64,000 nucleotides of DNA from Devosia sp. (GCF_024707125.1 NZ_JANQAH010000011.1:1-64000); one strand, 5' to 3'. Shown: positions 1 through 10,263, numbered from the stretch's first letter. Notes: generated by a model not told the origin, from the letters alone. Numbers and translations: made by a program.

Positions 1-235
1 ATGGGGCGCAAGGCCGGACGCGGAAGTCGAGAGCTAAAAGCGCCGCTTCAGCGCAACGTTTGCCGGCCTTTCCAATCGCACCACGTCATTCCCGCGAAAG
101 CGGGAATCTTCGTTTCCATGCCGGGCATAACTGCCCCCTCACTTTCCCGAAATCTTACCGGATTTTAATGTAGCCAAACCGCGCAAGCTGTTACGCTGCC
201 TTCGATTTTGCGCGCCCCGCATTTGAGGTTTTCTT
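1..235. other. Intergenic stretch upstream of the RND efflux genes
   Basis: I see no convincing gene here. The stretch holds one copy of a short palindromic repeat (84-108). The only other recognisable element is a GAGG ribosome-binding motif near 224-227, upstream of the TTG start at 236. A promoter for the efflux operon probably lies here, but I cannot point to clear -35 and -10 boxes. Confidence 0.5.
84..108. repeat. REP-like palindrome, single copy
   Basis: An 8-bp perfect stem (88-95 with 100-107) closes a GAAA loop and is flanked by CGTC on the left. The same unit occurs at 41673-41697 and, inverted, at 41714-41738. A close variant pair lies at 55056-55122. All copies are in non-coding DNA, which fits a dispersed REP-type element. 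Confidence 0.8.
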
Positions 236-1467
236 TTGATCCGGCAGCTTCTTGCCTCCTTCGCGGTTCTCGCCGCGGCCGCCTTTGCCTGGCTCTATTT
301 TGCGCCCGGCGCGCCCCAGGTTTTGACCAATGCCGGCATCGTCCTGCCCTTCGGCCCGCAGGCGCAAGCCGCTCCCGCCCCCAGGCCGGCGGAGCCGGCC
401 AGCGCCCCGGCGGCCCACAGGCCTCCGGCGGACCCGGCGGTAGTGGCGGACCGGGTGGTCCCGGCGGTCGGCCCGGCGCCCGCGCCACCAATGTGATCAC
501 CACTGGCGTCTCCCTCGTCCGTATCAACGACACCCTCGCCGCTATCGGCGAAGGCACCCCCGTCCGTTCCGTTACCGTTGCCGCCACCTCGGGCGGCGAG
601 TTGACCGAAGTGCTGGTGCGCCCCGGCCAGACCGTCGAAGCCGGCACCGTCATCGCGCGCTTCGACGCCGCCGCCGAGCAGATCGAATTCGACCGCGCCC
701 AGCTCGCCCTGGAAGACGCCCGCGCCACCCTGACCCGTACCGAAGGCCTCGCCAGCAACAACGTCGTCGCCGGCACCGCCCTCACGGCCGCCCAGCTCAG
801 CGCCGCCAATGCCGAACTGGCCATGCGCAACGCCGAAATGGCCCTGACCCGTCGCACCATCGAAAGCCCAATCGGCGGACGTGTTGGCCTCATCCGCGTC
901 ACCCCTGGCAATTACGTGCCAGCCCAGACCACCGTCACCTCCATCGACGACACCTCCTCCATCCTCATCGATTTCTGGGTGCCCGAACGCTACGCCGCCC
1001 AGATCGAGCCCGGCATGGCGGTATCCGTCAACGCCGTCGCTCTCCCCGGCCAGACCTTTGGCGGCGACATTTCCGCCATCGATACCCGCATCGATCCGGC
1101 CAGCCGCACCCTGCAGGTCCAGGCCGAAATTCCCAATCCCGAAAGCGTCCTCCGCGCCGGCATGAGTTTCACCGTCTCCCTCGCCTTCCCCGGCGAGGAA
1201 TATCCGGCGGTCAATCCGCTCGCCATCCTCTGGTCGGCCCAGGGCTCCTATGTCTGGAAATACCTCGACGGCAAGGCCACCCGCGTCATGGCCGAGATCA
1301 TCCAGCGCAATAGCGACGGCGTCCTCGTCCGCGGCGATCTGAAGCCGGGCGATGCCATCATCACCGAAGGCATCTTGCAGCTCAGCGAAGGCGCCACCGT
1401 CAACCTGCTCGAAGGCCCCGACGGCACCGGCACCACGCCACCGCAACCGTCAGTCGCGACAAACTAG
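236..1467 (+). CDS. RND efflux periplasmic adaptor (HlyD/MFP family), frameshifted near the N-terminus as read
   Basis: This is the periplasmic adaptor that links an RND pump to an outer-membrane channel. A TTG start at 236 with GAGG about 9 nt upstream gives a good hydrophobic N-terminal anchor (residues about 4-22) ending in an Ala/Pro-rich stretch. The rest of the protein lies one frame over. It has a Gly/Pro-rich linker, a lipoyl-like half domain, a coiled-coil hairpin rich in Ala, Glu and Arg, the second lipoyl half with an ESPIGGRVG motif, and beta-barrel domains. Adding one base at the C run 378-382 joins both parts into about 410 residues. As read, an ORF from 208 covers all the functional domains but has an implausible Arg-rich N-terminus. 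The pump gene follows after 11 nt. No outer-membrane factor gene is nearby. Confidence 0.85.
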
Positions 1468-1478
1468 GGGGCGCCGCC

Positions 1479-4400
1479 ATGTCCATTGCCAGCAAGAATG
1501 AACGGGGCGGCGCACTGGCAACGCTCTTCGTCCGCCGCCCCGTCATGGCCGTGGTCATCAATGCGCTCATCATGGTGGCCGGCCTCGCCGCCCTCCTCGG
1601 CATCGAAGTGCGCGAACTCCCCCGCGTCGAAAGCCCGGTCCTCTCCGTCTCCACCACTTTTACCGGCGCCGCCGCGGAAACCGTCGACCGCGAGGTGACC
1701 GCCATTGTCGAAGGCGCTGTCGCCCGCGTGCAGGGCGTCACCGCCATTTCCTCCAGCTCCTCGGTCGGCCAAAGCCGCGTCACGCTGGAATTCTCCGAAA
1801 GCACCAATCTCGATATCGCCACCTCCGACGTGCGCGATGCCCTCAGCCGCGTCACCCGCCAACTGCCCGACAGCGTCGAAGCCCCCACCATCTTCAAGGC
1901 CGATAGCGACGCCCAGCCGATCATGCAGCTCGCCGTCACCGCGGATAGTCTCAGCATTGCCGACCTCAGCGAGCTGGTCGACGGCATCGTCACCGAGCGC
2001 CTCGCTGCCGTCGAAGGCGTCGCCGAAGTGCAGGTCTACGGCACCCGCACCTCGTCCTTCGAAGTCGACATCGATCCGGTAAAACTCGCCAGCCACGGCC
2101 TCACCGTCGCCGATATCCGCAACGCCCTCTCCACCATCGCCTTCGACTCCCCCGCCGGCTCCATCAACGGCCCCAACCAGAACATCTCTGTCCGCGCCAT
2201 TTCCGAAATTACCGAGCCCAGCGATTTCGAAGAGATCATCATCAATGGCCGCACACGCCTCGGCGATGTCGCCAGCGTCGTCTTCGACGCCGCCGCCAGC
2301 ACCTCCTCCATCCGTGCCGATGGCCGCCCCGCGATCGGCCTCGGCATCGTCCGTCAGGCCCAGTCCAATTCCGTCTCGATCTCCCACGCCGTCCACGCCG
2401 CCGTAGACAGCCTCAACGACACCCTTCCCGAAGGCGTGACGGTGAAGATCTCCAGCGACGAAGCCGTCTTCATCGAGGGCGCCCTGCACGAAGTCGAAAT
2501 CGCGCTGATCGTCGCCCTCGTCGTCGTCATCGGCATCATCTACCTGTTCCTGCTCGATTGGCGCGCCATCATCGTGCCCGCCATTTCCATGCCCATCGCC
2601 CTGCTCGGCGCCGTCGCCGGCATGTATCTGGCCGGCTTCTCGCTCAATATCATCACCCTTCTCGCGCTGGTCCTTGCCACCGGCCTCGTCGTCGACGACG
2701 CCATCGTCGTCCTCGAAAACATCATGCGCCGCAAACACATGGGCGCCGGCCCCCGTGCCGCTGCCGTGCTCGGCACCCAGGAAGTCTTCTTCGCCGTCAT
2801 CGCGACCACGCTGACCCTCGTCGCCGTCTTCGTCCCCTTGAGCTTCCTCGAAGGCCAGACCGGCCGCCTCTTCCGCGAATTCGGCTTCACTCTCGCCATT
2901 GCCGTTCTGCTCTCGGCCGTCGTCGCGCTCTCCATGGGCCCCATGGTCGCCTCGCGCCTGCTGAAAAACGATCACAAGGAACATACCGGCGGCCCCTTCG
3001 GCGTCATCGGCCGGTTCTTCGCCGGCCTCTATCGCGTGACGCTGCGCGTGGCCCTGCGCAATCCCGTGGTGGTCATCCTTCTCGCCCTGCTCTTCGCCGG
3101 CTCGGCCTATTACGTCTATGGCGGCCTCCGTCAGGAGATCACCCCCTCCGAAGATCGCTCGGCCATCAACCTGCGCATCAGTGCCCCCAATACGGCCAGC
3201 CTCGATTTTGTCCGCACCCGTCTCGGCCAGATCGAATCCATGCTGCAGCCCTATGTGGAATCAGGCGAAGTACGCTCGGTCTTCGTGCTCTCCGGCTGGG
3301 GCAATGGCGGCTCCATCACCCTCACCCTCGCCCCCTGGGGCGAGCGCGAGCGCAGCCAGCAGCAGATCGCCTCCGAGATCAACGGCCTGATGGCCCAGGT
3401 TCCCGGCGTCCGAGCCTCGGTCAGCCAGGGCAATAGCCTCGGCATTCGCGGCGGTGGCTCCGGCCTGCAATTCGCCGTCGCCGGTTCCGACTATACCGTC
3501 CTCGCGGCCACCGCCGACACCATCGCCAAGGCCCTCGAAGCCGATGGCCGTTTCGGCCGTGTCTCCGTAAACTTCGACACCAGCCAGCCCCAGCTCACCC
3601 TCACCGTCGACCGCGCCCGAGCCGCCTCCCTTGGCATCGACATCAACGGCCTCGCCCCCACCATGCAGGCCATGATCGACGGCTCAGACGTGGGCACCAT
3701 CTTCATCAACGACGAGAGCTATTCCATCCGCATGCTCTCGACTTCCAATCCGGTCAACGACCCGCGCGACCTCGAAACACTCTTCGTCCGCACCGGCGAC
3801 GGACGCTACGTCCCCATGTCGACCATCGCCACCATCGAGGAAGCCCCGGTTCCCCCCTCGCTCCGCCGCGAGCAGCAACGCCGCGCCGTCACGGTCACCG
3901 CCAGCCTTGAAGACGGCCTCGCCCTCGGCGATGCCTTCAATGAACTCCAAAAGATCGCCGCCCCGCTCCTCCCCCAGGGCACATCCATCCTGCCGCTCGC
4001 CGAAGCCAAGACCATCGGCGAGGCCAACAACGCCCTCTTCCTCACCTTCGGCTTCGCACTGGTCATCATTCTCCTCGTCCTCGCCGCCCAGTTTGAAAGT
4101 TTCTGGAGCGCCATCATCGTCATGGCCACCGTCCCGTTCGGGGTAGCGGCCGGTCTCTGGGCCATCCTCCTCACCGCCGGCAGCCTCAACATCTTTTCCC
4201 AGATCGGCCTCGTCCTCGTCGTCGGCATCATGGCCAAGAACGGTATTCTCATCGTCGAATTCGCCAATCAGCTCCGCGACCGAGGCCTCTCCGTCGCCGA
4301 AGCCATAGAACAGGCCTCCAACATCCGCCTGCGCCCGGTGGTGATGACCATGATCGCCACAATCCTTGGCGGCGTCCCCCTGGTCCTCGCGTCCGGCGCC

Positions 4401-4592
4401 GGCGCCGAAGCCCGCGCCGCCCTTGGCTGGGTCATGGTCGGCGGCCTCGGCTTCGCCGCGATCGCCACGCTCTACCTGACCCCCGTCGCCTACCTCCTCC
4501 TCGCCCGCTTCTCGACCCCCAAGGCCGAAGAAGAAGCCAAGCTGGAACGCGAACTGGACAACATGGAAACAAGGCCCGAACCGGCGGAATAG
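1479..4592 (+). CDS. RND family efflux pump, inner-membrane permease (AcrB/MexB-like)
   Basis: A proton-driven multidrug or lipophile exporter of 1037 residues, the normal length for HAE-type RND pumps. Residues about 20-38 form TM1. Two large periplasmic loops follow TM1 and TM7. TM4 has the paired aspartates of the proton relay (GLVVDDAIVV, about residue 405), and TM10 has the matching lysine (GIMAKNGILI, about residue 910). It lies 11 nt after the adaptor gene, so the two should form one operon. The substrate cannot be told from sequence. The tail is charged and rich in Glu and Lys. Confidence 0.95.
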   Translation: MSIASKNERGGALATLFVRRPVMAVVINALIMVAGLAALLGIEVRELPRVESPVLSVSTTFTGAAAETVDREVTAIVEGAVARVQGVTAISSSSSVGQSRVTLEFSESTNLDIATSDVRDALSRVTRQLPDSVEAPTIFKADSDAQPIMQLAVTADSLSIADLSELVDGIVTERLAAVEGVAEVQVYGTRTSSFEVDIDPVKLASHGLTVADIRNALSTIAFDSPAGSINGPNQNISVRAISEITEPSDFEEIIINGRTRLGDVASVVFDAAASTSSIRADGRPAIGLGIVRQAQSNSVSISHAVHAAVDSLNDTLPEGVTVKISSDEAVFIEGALHEVEIALIVALVVVIGIIYLFLLDWRAIIVPAISMPIALLGAVAGMYLAGFSLNIITLLALVLATGLVVDDAIVVLENIMRRKHMGAGPRAAAVLGTQEVFFAVIATTLTLVAVFVPLSFLEGQTGRLFREFGFTLAIAVLLSAVVALSMGPMVASRLLKNDHKEHTGGPFGVIGRFFAGLYRVTLRVALRNPVVVILLALLFAGSAYYVYGGLRQEITPSEDRSAINLRISAPNTASLDFVRTRLGQIESMLQPYVESGEVRSVFVLSGWGNGGSITLTLAPWGERERSQQQIASEINGLMAQVPGVRASVSQGNSLGIRGGGSGLQFAVAGSDYTVLAATADTIAKALEADGRFGRVSVNFDTSQPQLTLTVDRARAASLGIDINGLAPTMQAMIDGSDVGTIFINDESYSIRMLSTSNPVNDPRDLETLFVRTGDGRYVPMSTIATIEEAPVPPSLRREQQRRAVTVTASLEDGLALGDAFNELQKIAAPLLPQGTSILPLAEAKTIGEANNALFLTFGFALVIILLVLAAQFESFWSAIIVMATVPFGVAAGLWAILLTAGSLNIFSQIGLVLVVGIMAKNGILIVEFANQLRDRGLSVAEAIEQASNIRLRPVVMTMIATILGGVPLVLASGAGAEARAALGWVMVGGLGFAAIATLYLTPVAYLLLARFSTPKAEEEAKLERELDNMETRPEPAE

Positions 4593-4598
4593 AAACTT

Positions 4599-5647
4599 AT
4601 GTCGCTCGTTCTTCAAAAGCCCCGCCGCCTCAATCCCGGCGACCGAATTGCCATCGTCTCGCCCTCCTGGGGCGGTCCGGGCGACTTTCCCAAACGCTAT
4701 GAAGCAGGGAAACGCCAGCTCGAAGACACCTTCGGCCTCAAAGTCGTTGAAATGCCCCATGCGCTGGCGCCGGCAGAGGACCTGGCCGCCCATCCAGAAT
4801 GGCGCGCTGAGGATCTCCACCGGCCTTCGCCGACCCCACTATCGCCGGTATCTTCGCCAGTATCGGTGGGGACGATGCCATTCGCCTCCTGCCCCATCTC
4901 GACCTCGACGTGATCCGCCGAAATCCCAAGGTATTCCTTGGCTTCTCAGACACGACGGCAATCCACCTCGCCTGCTTGGCCGCCGGGCTTTCGACCTTCT
5001 ACGGTCCCAGCGTCATGGCCGGCTTCGCCGAAAATGGCGGCATGCACGCCTATACGATTGAAAGTCTAAAGCGCACCCTGTTCGATGCCCGACCGCCCGG
5101 CCTCGTGCCACCTAACACCCTGGGCTGGACCGAGGAACGCCTCGACTGGAGCAATGCAGCCTTACAGACACAAAAGCGCCGCCTCAGCCCCGCAACGCCG
5201 CCGGCCATGCTGCAGGGCGCCGGCAGCGTCCGTGGCCCACTGATCGGCGGTTGCGCCGAAGTGCTCGAAATGACCAAGGGCACCGCTTGGTGGCCCAGCA
5301 TCAGCCAGTGGCAGGGCGCTATTCTCTTTTACGAAACCTCCGAGGACGCCCCCTCGCCCACCTTCATCCGTTACTGGCTGCGCAACTATGCCGCCCAGGG
5401 CATCCTGCAAAGCTTGGGCGGCATCCTCCTCGCCCGCCCCGCCTCCTGCGGAGACGCGACTTATCGGGCCCGCCTGGAAGCCGCCGTCACCGACTGCCTC
5501 GCCGAAGCAGGCCTGACCCAGTTGCCTGTCCTTTCCGGCCTCGATTTCGGGCACACCCAGCCCATGCTGACCCTCCCCTATGGCGCGACGGCGGAGATCG
5601 ACTGCGCCACGGCCAGCCTCACTATCGTCACCGCCGGCGTCGCCTGA
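4599..5647 (+). pseudogene. S66 family peptidase (LD-carboxypeptidase/MccF-like), frameshifted as read
   Basis: S66 serine peptidases trim murein tetrapeptides (LdcA) or cleave microcin C-like peptides (MccF). The N-terminal part from 4599 carries the family opening GDRIAIVSPSWGG. The second part, open from 4910, carries the nucleophile motif GFSDTT and the rest of the fold. Between them the normal sequence (AFADPTIAGIFASIGGDDA, then a PHLDLDVI stretch) is present in the third frame. One G is missing near 4822-4825, and restoring it gives about 349 residues. It is typed as pseudogene only because the frame is broken as read; I think sequence error is more likely. It starts 6 nt after the RND gene and may be co-transcribed. 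Confidence 0.8.
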
Positions 5648-5683
5648 CCCTGCGGCGTCCCCTTCCATCCTCGCCTCCGTTCT

Positions 5684-6388
5684 CTATCCCCCATCCTCCG
5701 ATGCCCCGCGTCCCTGCAGCTGCGCGAGATAGTCCCGCAGCAAGGCCACCCGCCGCGGCCGAAAACTCTCGGCTGTCACCTCAGCCTTCGCAATCCGATC
5801 CCCGCGAAAAATCCGAAAATCCTGCCGCAGGCAGCACCACGCCAACACCGATAGCGTCCGCTCGGTATAGACGATCGCCAGTGGCCAGATGACCCGCTCG
5901 GTCTCCGCCCCGTTCTGGTCGGTGTAGCGAACCGCCACCGCCCGCTCCCGCCACGCCGCCTCGCGCAGCTTTTCGAGATCGATCGCCAGCGGCGCCCGCG
6001 CCTGCGGTCGAAATACATGCGACACGGCATGCATCGCCTGTTGCTCCGCCTCATCGGGCAAGGTCGCCGCGATCTTGGCCAGCGCCGAAACCGCCGCCCC
6101 TGCCAGCGCCGGATCGCCCATGCCGCGAACCTCCGCCAGCCCCAGCACCAGCGCCTCGATTTCCGAACGCGTCAGCGTCTGCGGCGGCAGGGCAAAATCC
6201 TCCACCAGCCGATAGCCATAGCCCCGCTCGCCCTCGATCCGCGCCCGTGCCGCGCGCAGGCTGTCGATATCGCGATAGAGCGAGCGCAGCGACACGCCCG
6301 TCTCCTCCGCCAGCCGCTTGGCAGTAAGCGGCGCGGGCAAAACCCGCATGGCCTGCAACAGGCGCAAAAGTCGGTCGGATCGGGCCAT
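5684..6388 (-). CDS. WYL-domain transcriptional regulator (YafY-like, DeoR-type HTH)
   Basis: An N-terminal winged helix (residues about 3-60, with a GVSLRSLYRDIDSL recognition region) is followed by a C-terminal WYL domain from about residue 130 that probably senses a ligand. The length of about 234 residues is typical. I chose the ATG at 6388; a TTG two codons upstream is the alternative. The gene is divergent from a VOC gene at 6461. The 70-nt gap between them holds an inverted repeat at 6392-6414 that could be its operator, giving autoregulation and control of the VOC gene. That regulatory link is inference from the arrangement. Confidence 0.85.
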   Translation of the reverse strand: MARSDRLLRLLQAMRVLPAPLTAKRLAEETGVSLRSLYRDIDSLRAARARIEGERGYGYRLVEDFALPPQTLTRSEIEALVLGLAEVRGMGDPALAGAAVSALAKIAATLPDEAEQQAMHAVSHVFRPQARAPLAIDLEKLREAAWRERAVAVRYTDQNGAETERVIWPLAIVYTERTLSVLAWCCLRQDFRIFRGDRIAKAEVTAESFRPRRVALLRDYLAQLQGRGASEDGG

Positions 6389-6391
6389 TTC

Positions 6392-6414
6392 CAACTGTCG
6401 AAAACTGGCAGTTG
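6392..6414. promoter_or_regulatory. Inverted repeat, possible operator between WYL regulator and VOC gene
   Basis: CAACTG (6392-6397) and CAGTTG (6409-6414) form a hyphenated inverted repeat directly at the start of the divergent regulator. The position suits an operator for the WYL protein. The arms are only 6 bp, so chance cannot be excluded. Confidence 0.4.
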
Positions 6415-6460
6415 CCCCTCGCTATACCAGTCCCTGCCAACCGGCAAGCAGGAGCCTCAA

Positions 6461-6886
6461 ATGAGCATCGAAACCACCACCCATCTCAACTTCCGCGGCC
6501 AGGCCCGCGCCGCCCTCGCCTTCTACCAATCCGTTTTCGGAGGCACGCTCACCGCCGTCACCTATCAGGATGCCCACGCCGCAGAGAACCCCGCCGAGGC
6601 CGACCAGATCCTCTGGGGCCAGGTCGCTTCCCCTGAAGGCTTTCGCGTCATGGCCTATGACGTGCCCTCGAGCCAACCCTACGATGCTGGCACAAACCCC
6701 GTCTTCGTCTCGGTGCGCGGAAAATCGGCCGACGACCTGTCCGCCTATTGGACCAAGCTGATCGAAGGCTCCACGGTCATCGTCCCCCTCGCCAAATCCG
6801 CCTGGTCCCCGCTTTACGGCATGGTCCGCGATCGCTTCGGCGTCACCTTCGTGGTTGACCTCGCTGTCGAATACACCCAAGCGTGA
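6461..6886 (+). CDS. VOC family protein (PhnB-like/glyoxalase fold)
   Basis: A small cytoplasmic protein of 141 residues with the vicinal-oxygen-chelate fold. It shows the PhnB-like opening (HLNFRGQARAALAFYQSVFGG) and a C-terminal pattern (YGMVRDRFGVTFVVDL) typical of that subgroup. Function is unknown; relatives are annotated as PhnB-like or 3-demethylubiquinone methyltransferase-like, and no enzymatic role can be deduced. The ATG at 6461 has AGGAG about 6 nt upstream. The gene is divergent from a WYL regulator, a common pairing, and is probably controlled by it. Confidence 0.85.
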   Translation: MSIETTTHLNFRGQARAALAFYQSVFGGTLTAVTYQDAHAAENPAEADQILWGQVASPEGFRVMAYDVPSSQPYDAGTNPVFVSVRGKSADDLSAYWTKLIEGSTVIVPLAKSAWSPLYGMVRDRFGVTFVVDLAVEYTQA

Positions 6887-6888
6887 TC

Positions 6889-6913
6889 GGAACGGCGACG
6901 AGCCCGCAGCGTT
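6889..6913 (+). promoter_or_regulatory. EcfG-type promoter (GGAAC-N16-CGTT) upstream of VOC gene
   Basis: GGAAC at 6889-6893 and CGTT at 6910-6913 are separated by exactly 16 nt. This matches the -35/-10 consensus of the alphaproteobacterial general stress sigma factor EcfG. The start codon of the next gene lies 29 nt beyond the -10 box, a normal distance. An ecfG gene is present in this window at 24.7 kb. Confidence 0.8.
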
Positions 6914-6941
6914 CGGCCTCAAACCAACCGGGAGCTGAACC

Positions 6942-7346
6942 ATGTTCGACCACACGGGCATCATCGTCACCGACCTCGCCAAGGCCCGGCGTTTTTACGA
7001 CGCCATAGCCGCCGCGCTCGGTCTCCAGACGATCAGCAATAGCGAAGAGAGCTTTCTGTTCGGCAAGAGCAAGGAGGAGCCGATCCCCTATCTCTGGATC
7101 GGCACCACCCGCCCCTCCTACTGGATCGAAGGTTCACGCGCCGGCATCAACCAGATGCACGTCGCCTTCCGTGCCGAGAGCAAAGCCATGGTCGACGCTT
7201 TCTACAAGGCCGCCCTCGAAAACGGCGGCTCCGACAACGGCGGCCCCGGCCCCCGCGATGGCGTCCCCGACTATTACGGTGCCTTCGTCCTCGATCCCGA
7301 TGGCAACAACATCGAGGCCTGCGCCCGCGGCGAGGCGGCGAACTAG
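6942..7346 (+). CDS. VOC family protein (glyoxalase/bleomycin-resistance type)
   Basis: A 134-residue glyoxalase-fold protein with a clear start (MFDHTGIIVTDLAKARRFYD) and the C-terminal metal-site region (YYGAFVLDPDGNNIEA, with Glu as a likely ligand). It has GGGAG 7 nt before the ATG. It has its own EcfG-type promoter at 6889-6913, so it is predicted to be part of the general stress regulon, unlike the VOC gene before it. The substrate is unknown. It resembles family members annotated as lactoylglutathione lyase-like, which I regard as a fold label only. Confidence 0.88.
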   Translation: MFDHTGIIVTDLAKARRFYDAIAAALGLQTISNSEESFLFGKSKEEPIPYLWIGTTRPSYWIEGSRAGINQMHVAFRAESKAMVDAFYKAALENGGSDNGGPGPRDGVPDYYGAFVLDPDGNNIEACARGEAAN

Positions 7347-7357
7347 AAAACAAAAAA

Positions 7358-7383
7358 GGGCCGCCGGATCTCTCCGGCGGCCC
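7358..7383. terminator. Rho-independent terminator between VOC gene and mmsB
   Basis: A perfect 11-bp GC-rich stem (7358-7368 with 7373-7383) has a TCTC loop. The A-rich tract at 7347-7357 becomes a U-tract on the minus strand, so it mainly terminates the sugar transporter operon. It may also stop plus-strand transcription. Confidence 0.85.
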
Positions 7384-7404
7384 CAATCTTTTCAGCGCGA
7401 AAAC

Positions 7405-8682
7405 TTACGCCGAACGGTTCTTGTTGTAGAGGTCGAAGAACACGGCTGCGAGCAGCACGACGCCCTTGATCATCTGCTGCCAATCGATGTTGACGCCCAT
7501 GATCGACATACCGTTGTTCATCACGCCCATGATGAACGCACCGATCACGGCACCCGCCACCTGGCCGACACCGCCCAGCGCCGAAGCGCCGCCGATGAAC
7601 ACGGCCGCGATCACGTCGAGCTCGAGACCCTGGCCGGCCTTCGGTGTTGCCGAATTGAGGCGAGCGGCATAGATCATGCCGGCAAGGGCCGCGAGCGCAC
7701 CCATGATGGCGAAGATGTAGAAGGTCGTGCGTTCGGTCTTCACGCCCGAAAGCGCTGCTGCCTTGAGGTTGCCACCCAGCGCATAGATGCGACGGCCAAA
7801 GGTCAGGCGCTTGGTGAGGAACACGAAGAAGGCAATCAGCACACCCATCACCACCAGCACGTTCGGCAGGCCGCGATAGGAAGCGAGCATATAGGCAAAG
7901 AACAGCACCAGCGCCGCGATGACGAGGTTCTTGACGACGAACAGGCTAAACGGCTCGACGTCATAGCCGCGAGCGCGACGACGGGCACGGGTGCGGATCG
8001 AGAAGAACACCGAGCCGACAACCGCCAGAATGGCAATGACCATGGTGGTGGTGTGCAGCACGACGTTTTGGCCGTTTTCGGCGAGCCAGGGGAGCGTCGT
8101 CGGCCCGATCAGGTCGGGGATGAAGCCGGCGGACAGCAGCTGGAACTCGGTCGGGAACGGGCCCACCGACTTGCCGGCGAGAATGGCCAGCGACAGACCC
8201 TTGAAGATCAACATGCCGGCCAGCGTCACGATGAAGCTGGGGATCTTGTGATAGGCGATGAGATAGCCCTGCGCCGCGCCGATAGCCGCGCCTGCCAGCA
8301 GACAGATGGCACCGGCCACGATCGGATGAGCAAGGAAAGCCAGTTCGGGCGGGAACTTCCAGCCCACCATCAGCATGGCGGCAAGCGCGCCGACAAAGCC
8401 CGAGACCGAGCCAACCGAAAGGTCGATATGGCCGGCCACGATCACCAGCAGCATCCCCAGCGCCATCACGATGATGTAGCTGTTCTGCAGGATGATGTTG
8501 GTCAGGTTCACCGGCTTGAACAGCACGCCAGCGGTGAAATACTGGAAAAACAGCATGATGAGGATAAGCGCCAGCAAGAGGCCATAGTCGCGCATATTGG
8601 CGCGCAGGGCCCCGATAAAGCTGAGCTCGCTGGATTTGGCCTGATCGGCCGGGGTGCCGGTCGGTGCAGTGTGAACGGTCAT
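7405..8682 (-). CDS. mmsB: Sugar ABC transporter permease (MmsB/GguB-like)
   Basis: The membrane component of a CUT2 monosaccharide importer, 425 residues with about ten hydrophobic segments. It has the family motif around [16 protein letters not shown] (about residue 85) and the C-terminal [16 protein letters not shown] loop that contacts the ATPase. Its length and extended central loop fit the multiple-monosaccharide (MmsB/GguB) group rather than the shorter RbsC type. It overlaps the upstream ATPase gene by 4 nt (ATGA), so translation is coupled. The ATPase and a ChvE-like binding protein lie upstream on the same strand. Confidence 0.92.
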   Translation of the reverse strand: MTVHTAPTGTPADQAKSSELSFIGALRANMRDYGLLLALILIMLFFQYFTAGVLFKPVNLTNIILQNSYIIVMALGMLLVIVAGHIDLSVGSVSGFVGALAAMLMVGWKFPPELAFLAHPIVAGAICLLAGAAIGAAQGYLIAYHKIPSFIVTLAGMLIFKGLSLAILAGKSVGPFPTEFQLLSAGFIPDLIGPTTLPWLAENGQNVVLHTTTMVIAILAVVGSVFFSIRTRARRRARGYDVEPFSLFVVKNLVIAALVLFFAYMLASYRGLPNVLVVMGVLIAFFVFLTKRLTFGRRIYALGGNLKAAALSGVKTERTTFYIFAIMGALAALAGMIYAARLNSATPKAGQGLELDVIAAVFIGGASALGGVGQVAGAVIGAFIMGVMNNGMSIMGVNIDWQQMIKGVVLLAAVFFDLYNKNRSA

Positions 8683-10211
8683 GATGCTTTTCCTTCAGCG
8701 CGCACGATGGAGCGCATGATCTTTTCCTGGCTCGCCTCGCTGGTGGGCATTTCGCCCACGATGCGGCCTTCGTTCATTACGTAGAGACGGTCGGTAATGC
8801 CGAGCAGTTCGGGCATTTCCGAAGAGATCACCAGGATCGCCTTACCCTGGGCGGCGAGCTGGTTGATGATCGTGTAGATTTCATACTTGGCGCCCACGTC
8901 GATGCCGCGGGTCGGCTCGTCGAGAATAAGCACTTCGGGGTTGGCATAGAGCCACTTGGAGAGAACGACCTTCTGCTGGTTGCCCCCAGAAAGGTTGCCC
9001 GTCACCTGATAGACGCTCGAAGACCGGATATTGGTCTTCTTGCGGTAGTCGTTGGCCACATCGAGTTCGGCCAGATCGTCGATCACGCCCCAGCGCGAAA
9101 TGCCGGCTAGGTTGGCAATCGTGGTATTGTGCTTGATGTGGTCGATCAGGTTGAGACCGTAGTTCTTGCGGTCTTCCGTGGCATAGGCAATGCCATTGGC
9201 GATGGCCTTGCCCACATTGGCCACATCGATCTTGCGGCCGTTCTTGAACACTTCGCCTGAAATCTTCTGGCCATAGGACTTGCCGAAGAGGCTCATGGCG
9301 AATTCGGTGCGGCCCGAGCCCATCAGCCCGGCAATACCGACGACTTCGCCCTTGCGCAGGTTGATGTCGATATTCTTGATCACCTGCCGCTCGCGGTGCT
9401 GCGGGTGGTAGACCGACCAGTTCTTCACCTCGAGGACCACGTCGCCGATCTTCGGCTCGCGGCTCGGATACCGGTCTTCCAGCGACCGGCCCACCATCGA
9501 GGTGATGATGCGGTCTTCGGTAATGTCATTGGTATCCATCGTCTCGATGGTGCGGCCGTCGCGGATCACGGTCACGCGGTCGGCAACGCGCGAAATTTCA
9601 TTCAGCTTGTGGCTGATGATGATCGAGGTAATGCCCTGCTTCTTGAATTCGAGCAGCAGGTCGAGGAGCGCCTGGCTGTCCTTTTCCGAGAGCGACGCGG
9701 TCGGCTCGTCCAGAATGAGCAGCTGCACCTGCTTGGAGAGCGCCTTGGCGATCTCGACAAGCTGCTGCTTGCCAAGGCCGATATTGGTCACCAGCGTATC
9801 GGGATCTTCGCTGAGGCCAACCATCGCCAGGAGCTTGCGCGCGCCATCGCGCGTCTCGTCCCAGTCGATCACGCCGTTCTTGGCCTGCTCGTTTCCGAGG
9901 AAAATGTTTTCGGCGATCGAGAGCAGCGGCACCAGGGCGAGTTCCTGGTGGATGATCACGATGCCCTTGTGTTCGCTGTCGCGAATGGAGCGAAAGTTCT
10001 GCTCTTCGCCCTTGTAGACGATATGCCCCTCATAGGAGCCGTGGGGATAGACGCCGCTCAGCACCTTCATCAGGGTGGATTTACCCGCCCCGTTCTCGCC
10101 GCAGATGGCGTGGATTTCGCCTTCCTGCACGTCGAGATTGACGTCCGACAGCGCCTTAACGCCGGGGAACGTCTTGGTGATGTTGCGCATCTCAAGAATA
10201 GTCTTGGACAT
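8679..10211 (-). CDS. mmsA: Sugar ABC transporter ATP-binding protein (MmsA/GguA-like)
   Basis: A double ATPase of the CUT2 type, 510 residues. The first half has Walker [10 protein letters not shown] (about residue 38), the signature-like [14 protein letters not shown] and Walker [11 protein letters not shown]. The second half has a degenerate Walker A ([10 protein letters not shown]), a canonical LSGGNQQKV signature and [12 protein letters not shown]. This asymmetry is normal for the family. I chose the ATG at 10211 because the family begins [17 protein letters not shown]; the reading frame extends 15 codons further upstream. It overlaps mmsB by 4 nt and should energise import of sugars bound by the ChvE-like protein. 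Confidence 0.93.
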   Translation of the reverse strand: MSKTILEMRNITKTFPGVKALSDVNLDVQEGEIHAICGENGAGKSTLMKVLSGVYPHGSYEGHIVYKGEEQNFRSIRDSEHKGIVIIHQELALVPLLSIAENIFLGNEQAKNGVIDWDETRDGARKLLAMVGLSEDPDTLVTNIGLGKQQLVEIAKALSKQVQLLILDEPTASLSEKDSQALLDLLLEFKKQGITSIIISHKLNEISRVADRVTVIRDGRTIETMDTNDITEDRIITSMVGRSLEDRYPSREPKIGDVVLEVKNWSVYHPQHRERQVIKNIDINLRKGEVVGIAGLMGSGRTEFAMSLFGKSYGQKISGEVFKNGRKIDVANVGKAIANGIAYATEDRKNYGLNLIDHIKHNTTIANLAGISRWGVIDDLAELDVANDYRKKTNIRSSSVYQVTGNLSGGNQQKVVLSKWLYANPEVLILDEPTRGIDVGAKYEIYTIINQLAAQGKAILVISSEMPELLGITDRLYVMNEGRIVGEMPTSEASQEKIMRSIVRAEGKAS

Positions 10212-10263
10212 ACTGGGCCCTGTTCTTCCTGAGCGTGTGACACTGACGTCACTCACCCTCGAT

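Noticed and set aside
1464..2984. A 506-codon minus-strand open frame, rich in Asp, Glu and Gly
   Set aside because: It is antisense to the RND pump gene. Its composition is the typical complement of GC-rich coding DNA and it has no start signal.
7171..8784. A 537-codon plus-strand open frame
   Set aside because: It runs antisense through the mmsB permease gene and overlaps the VOC gene end. It is low-complexity and His/Asp-rich, without homology.
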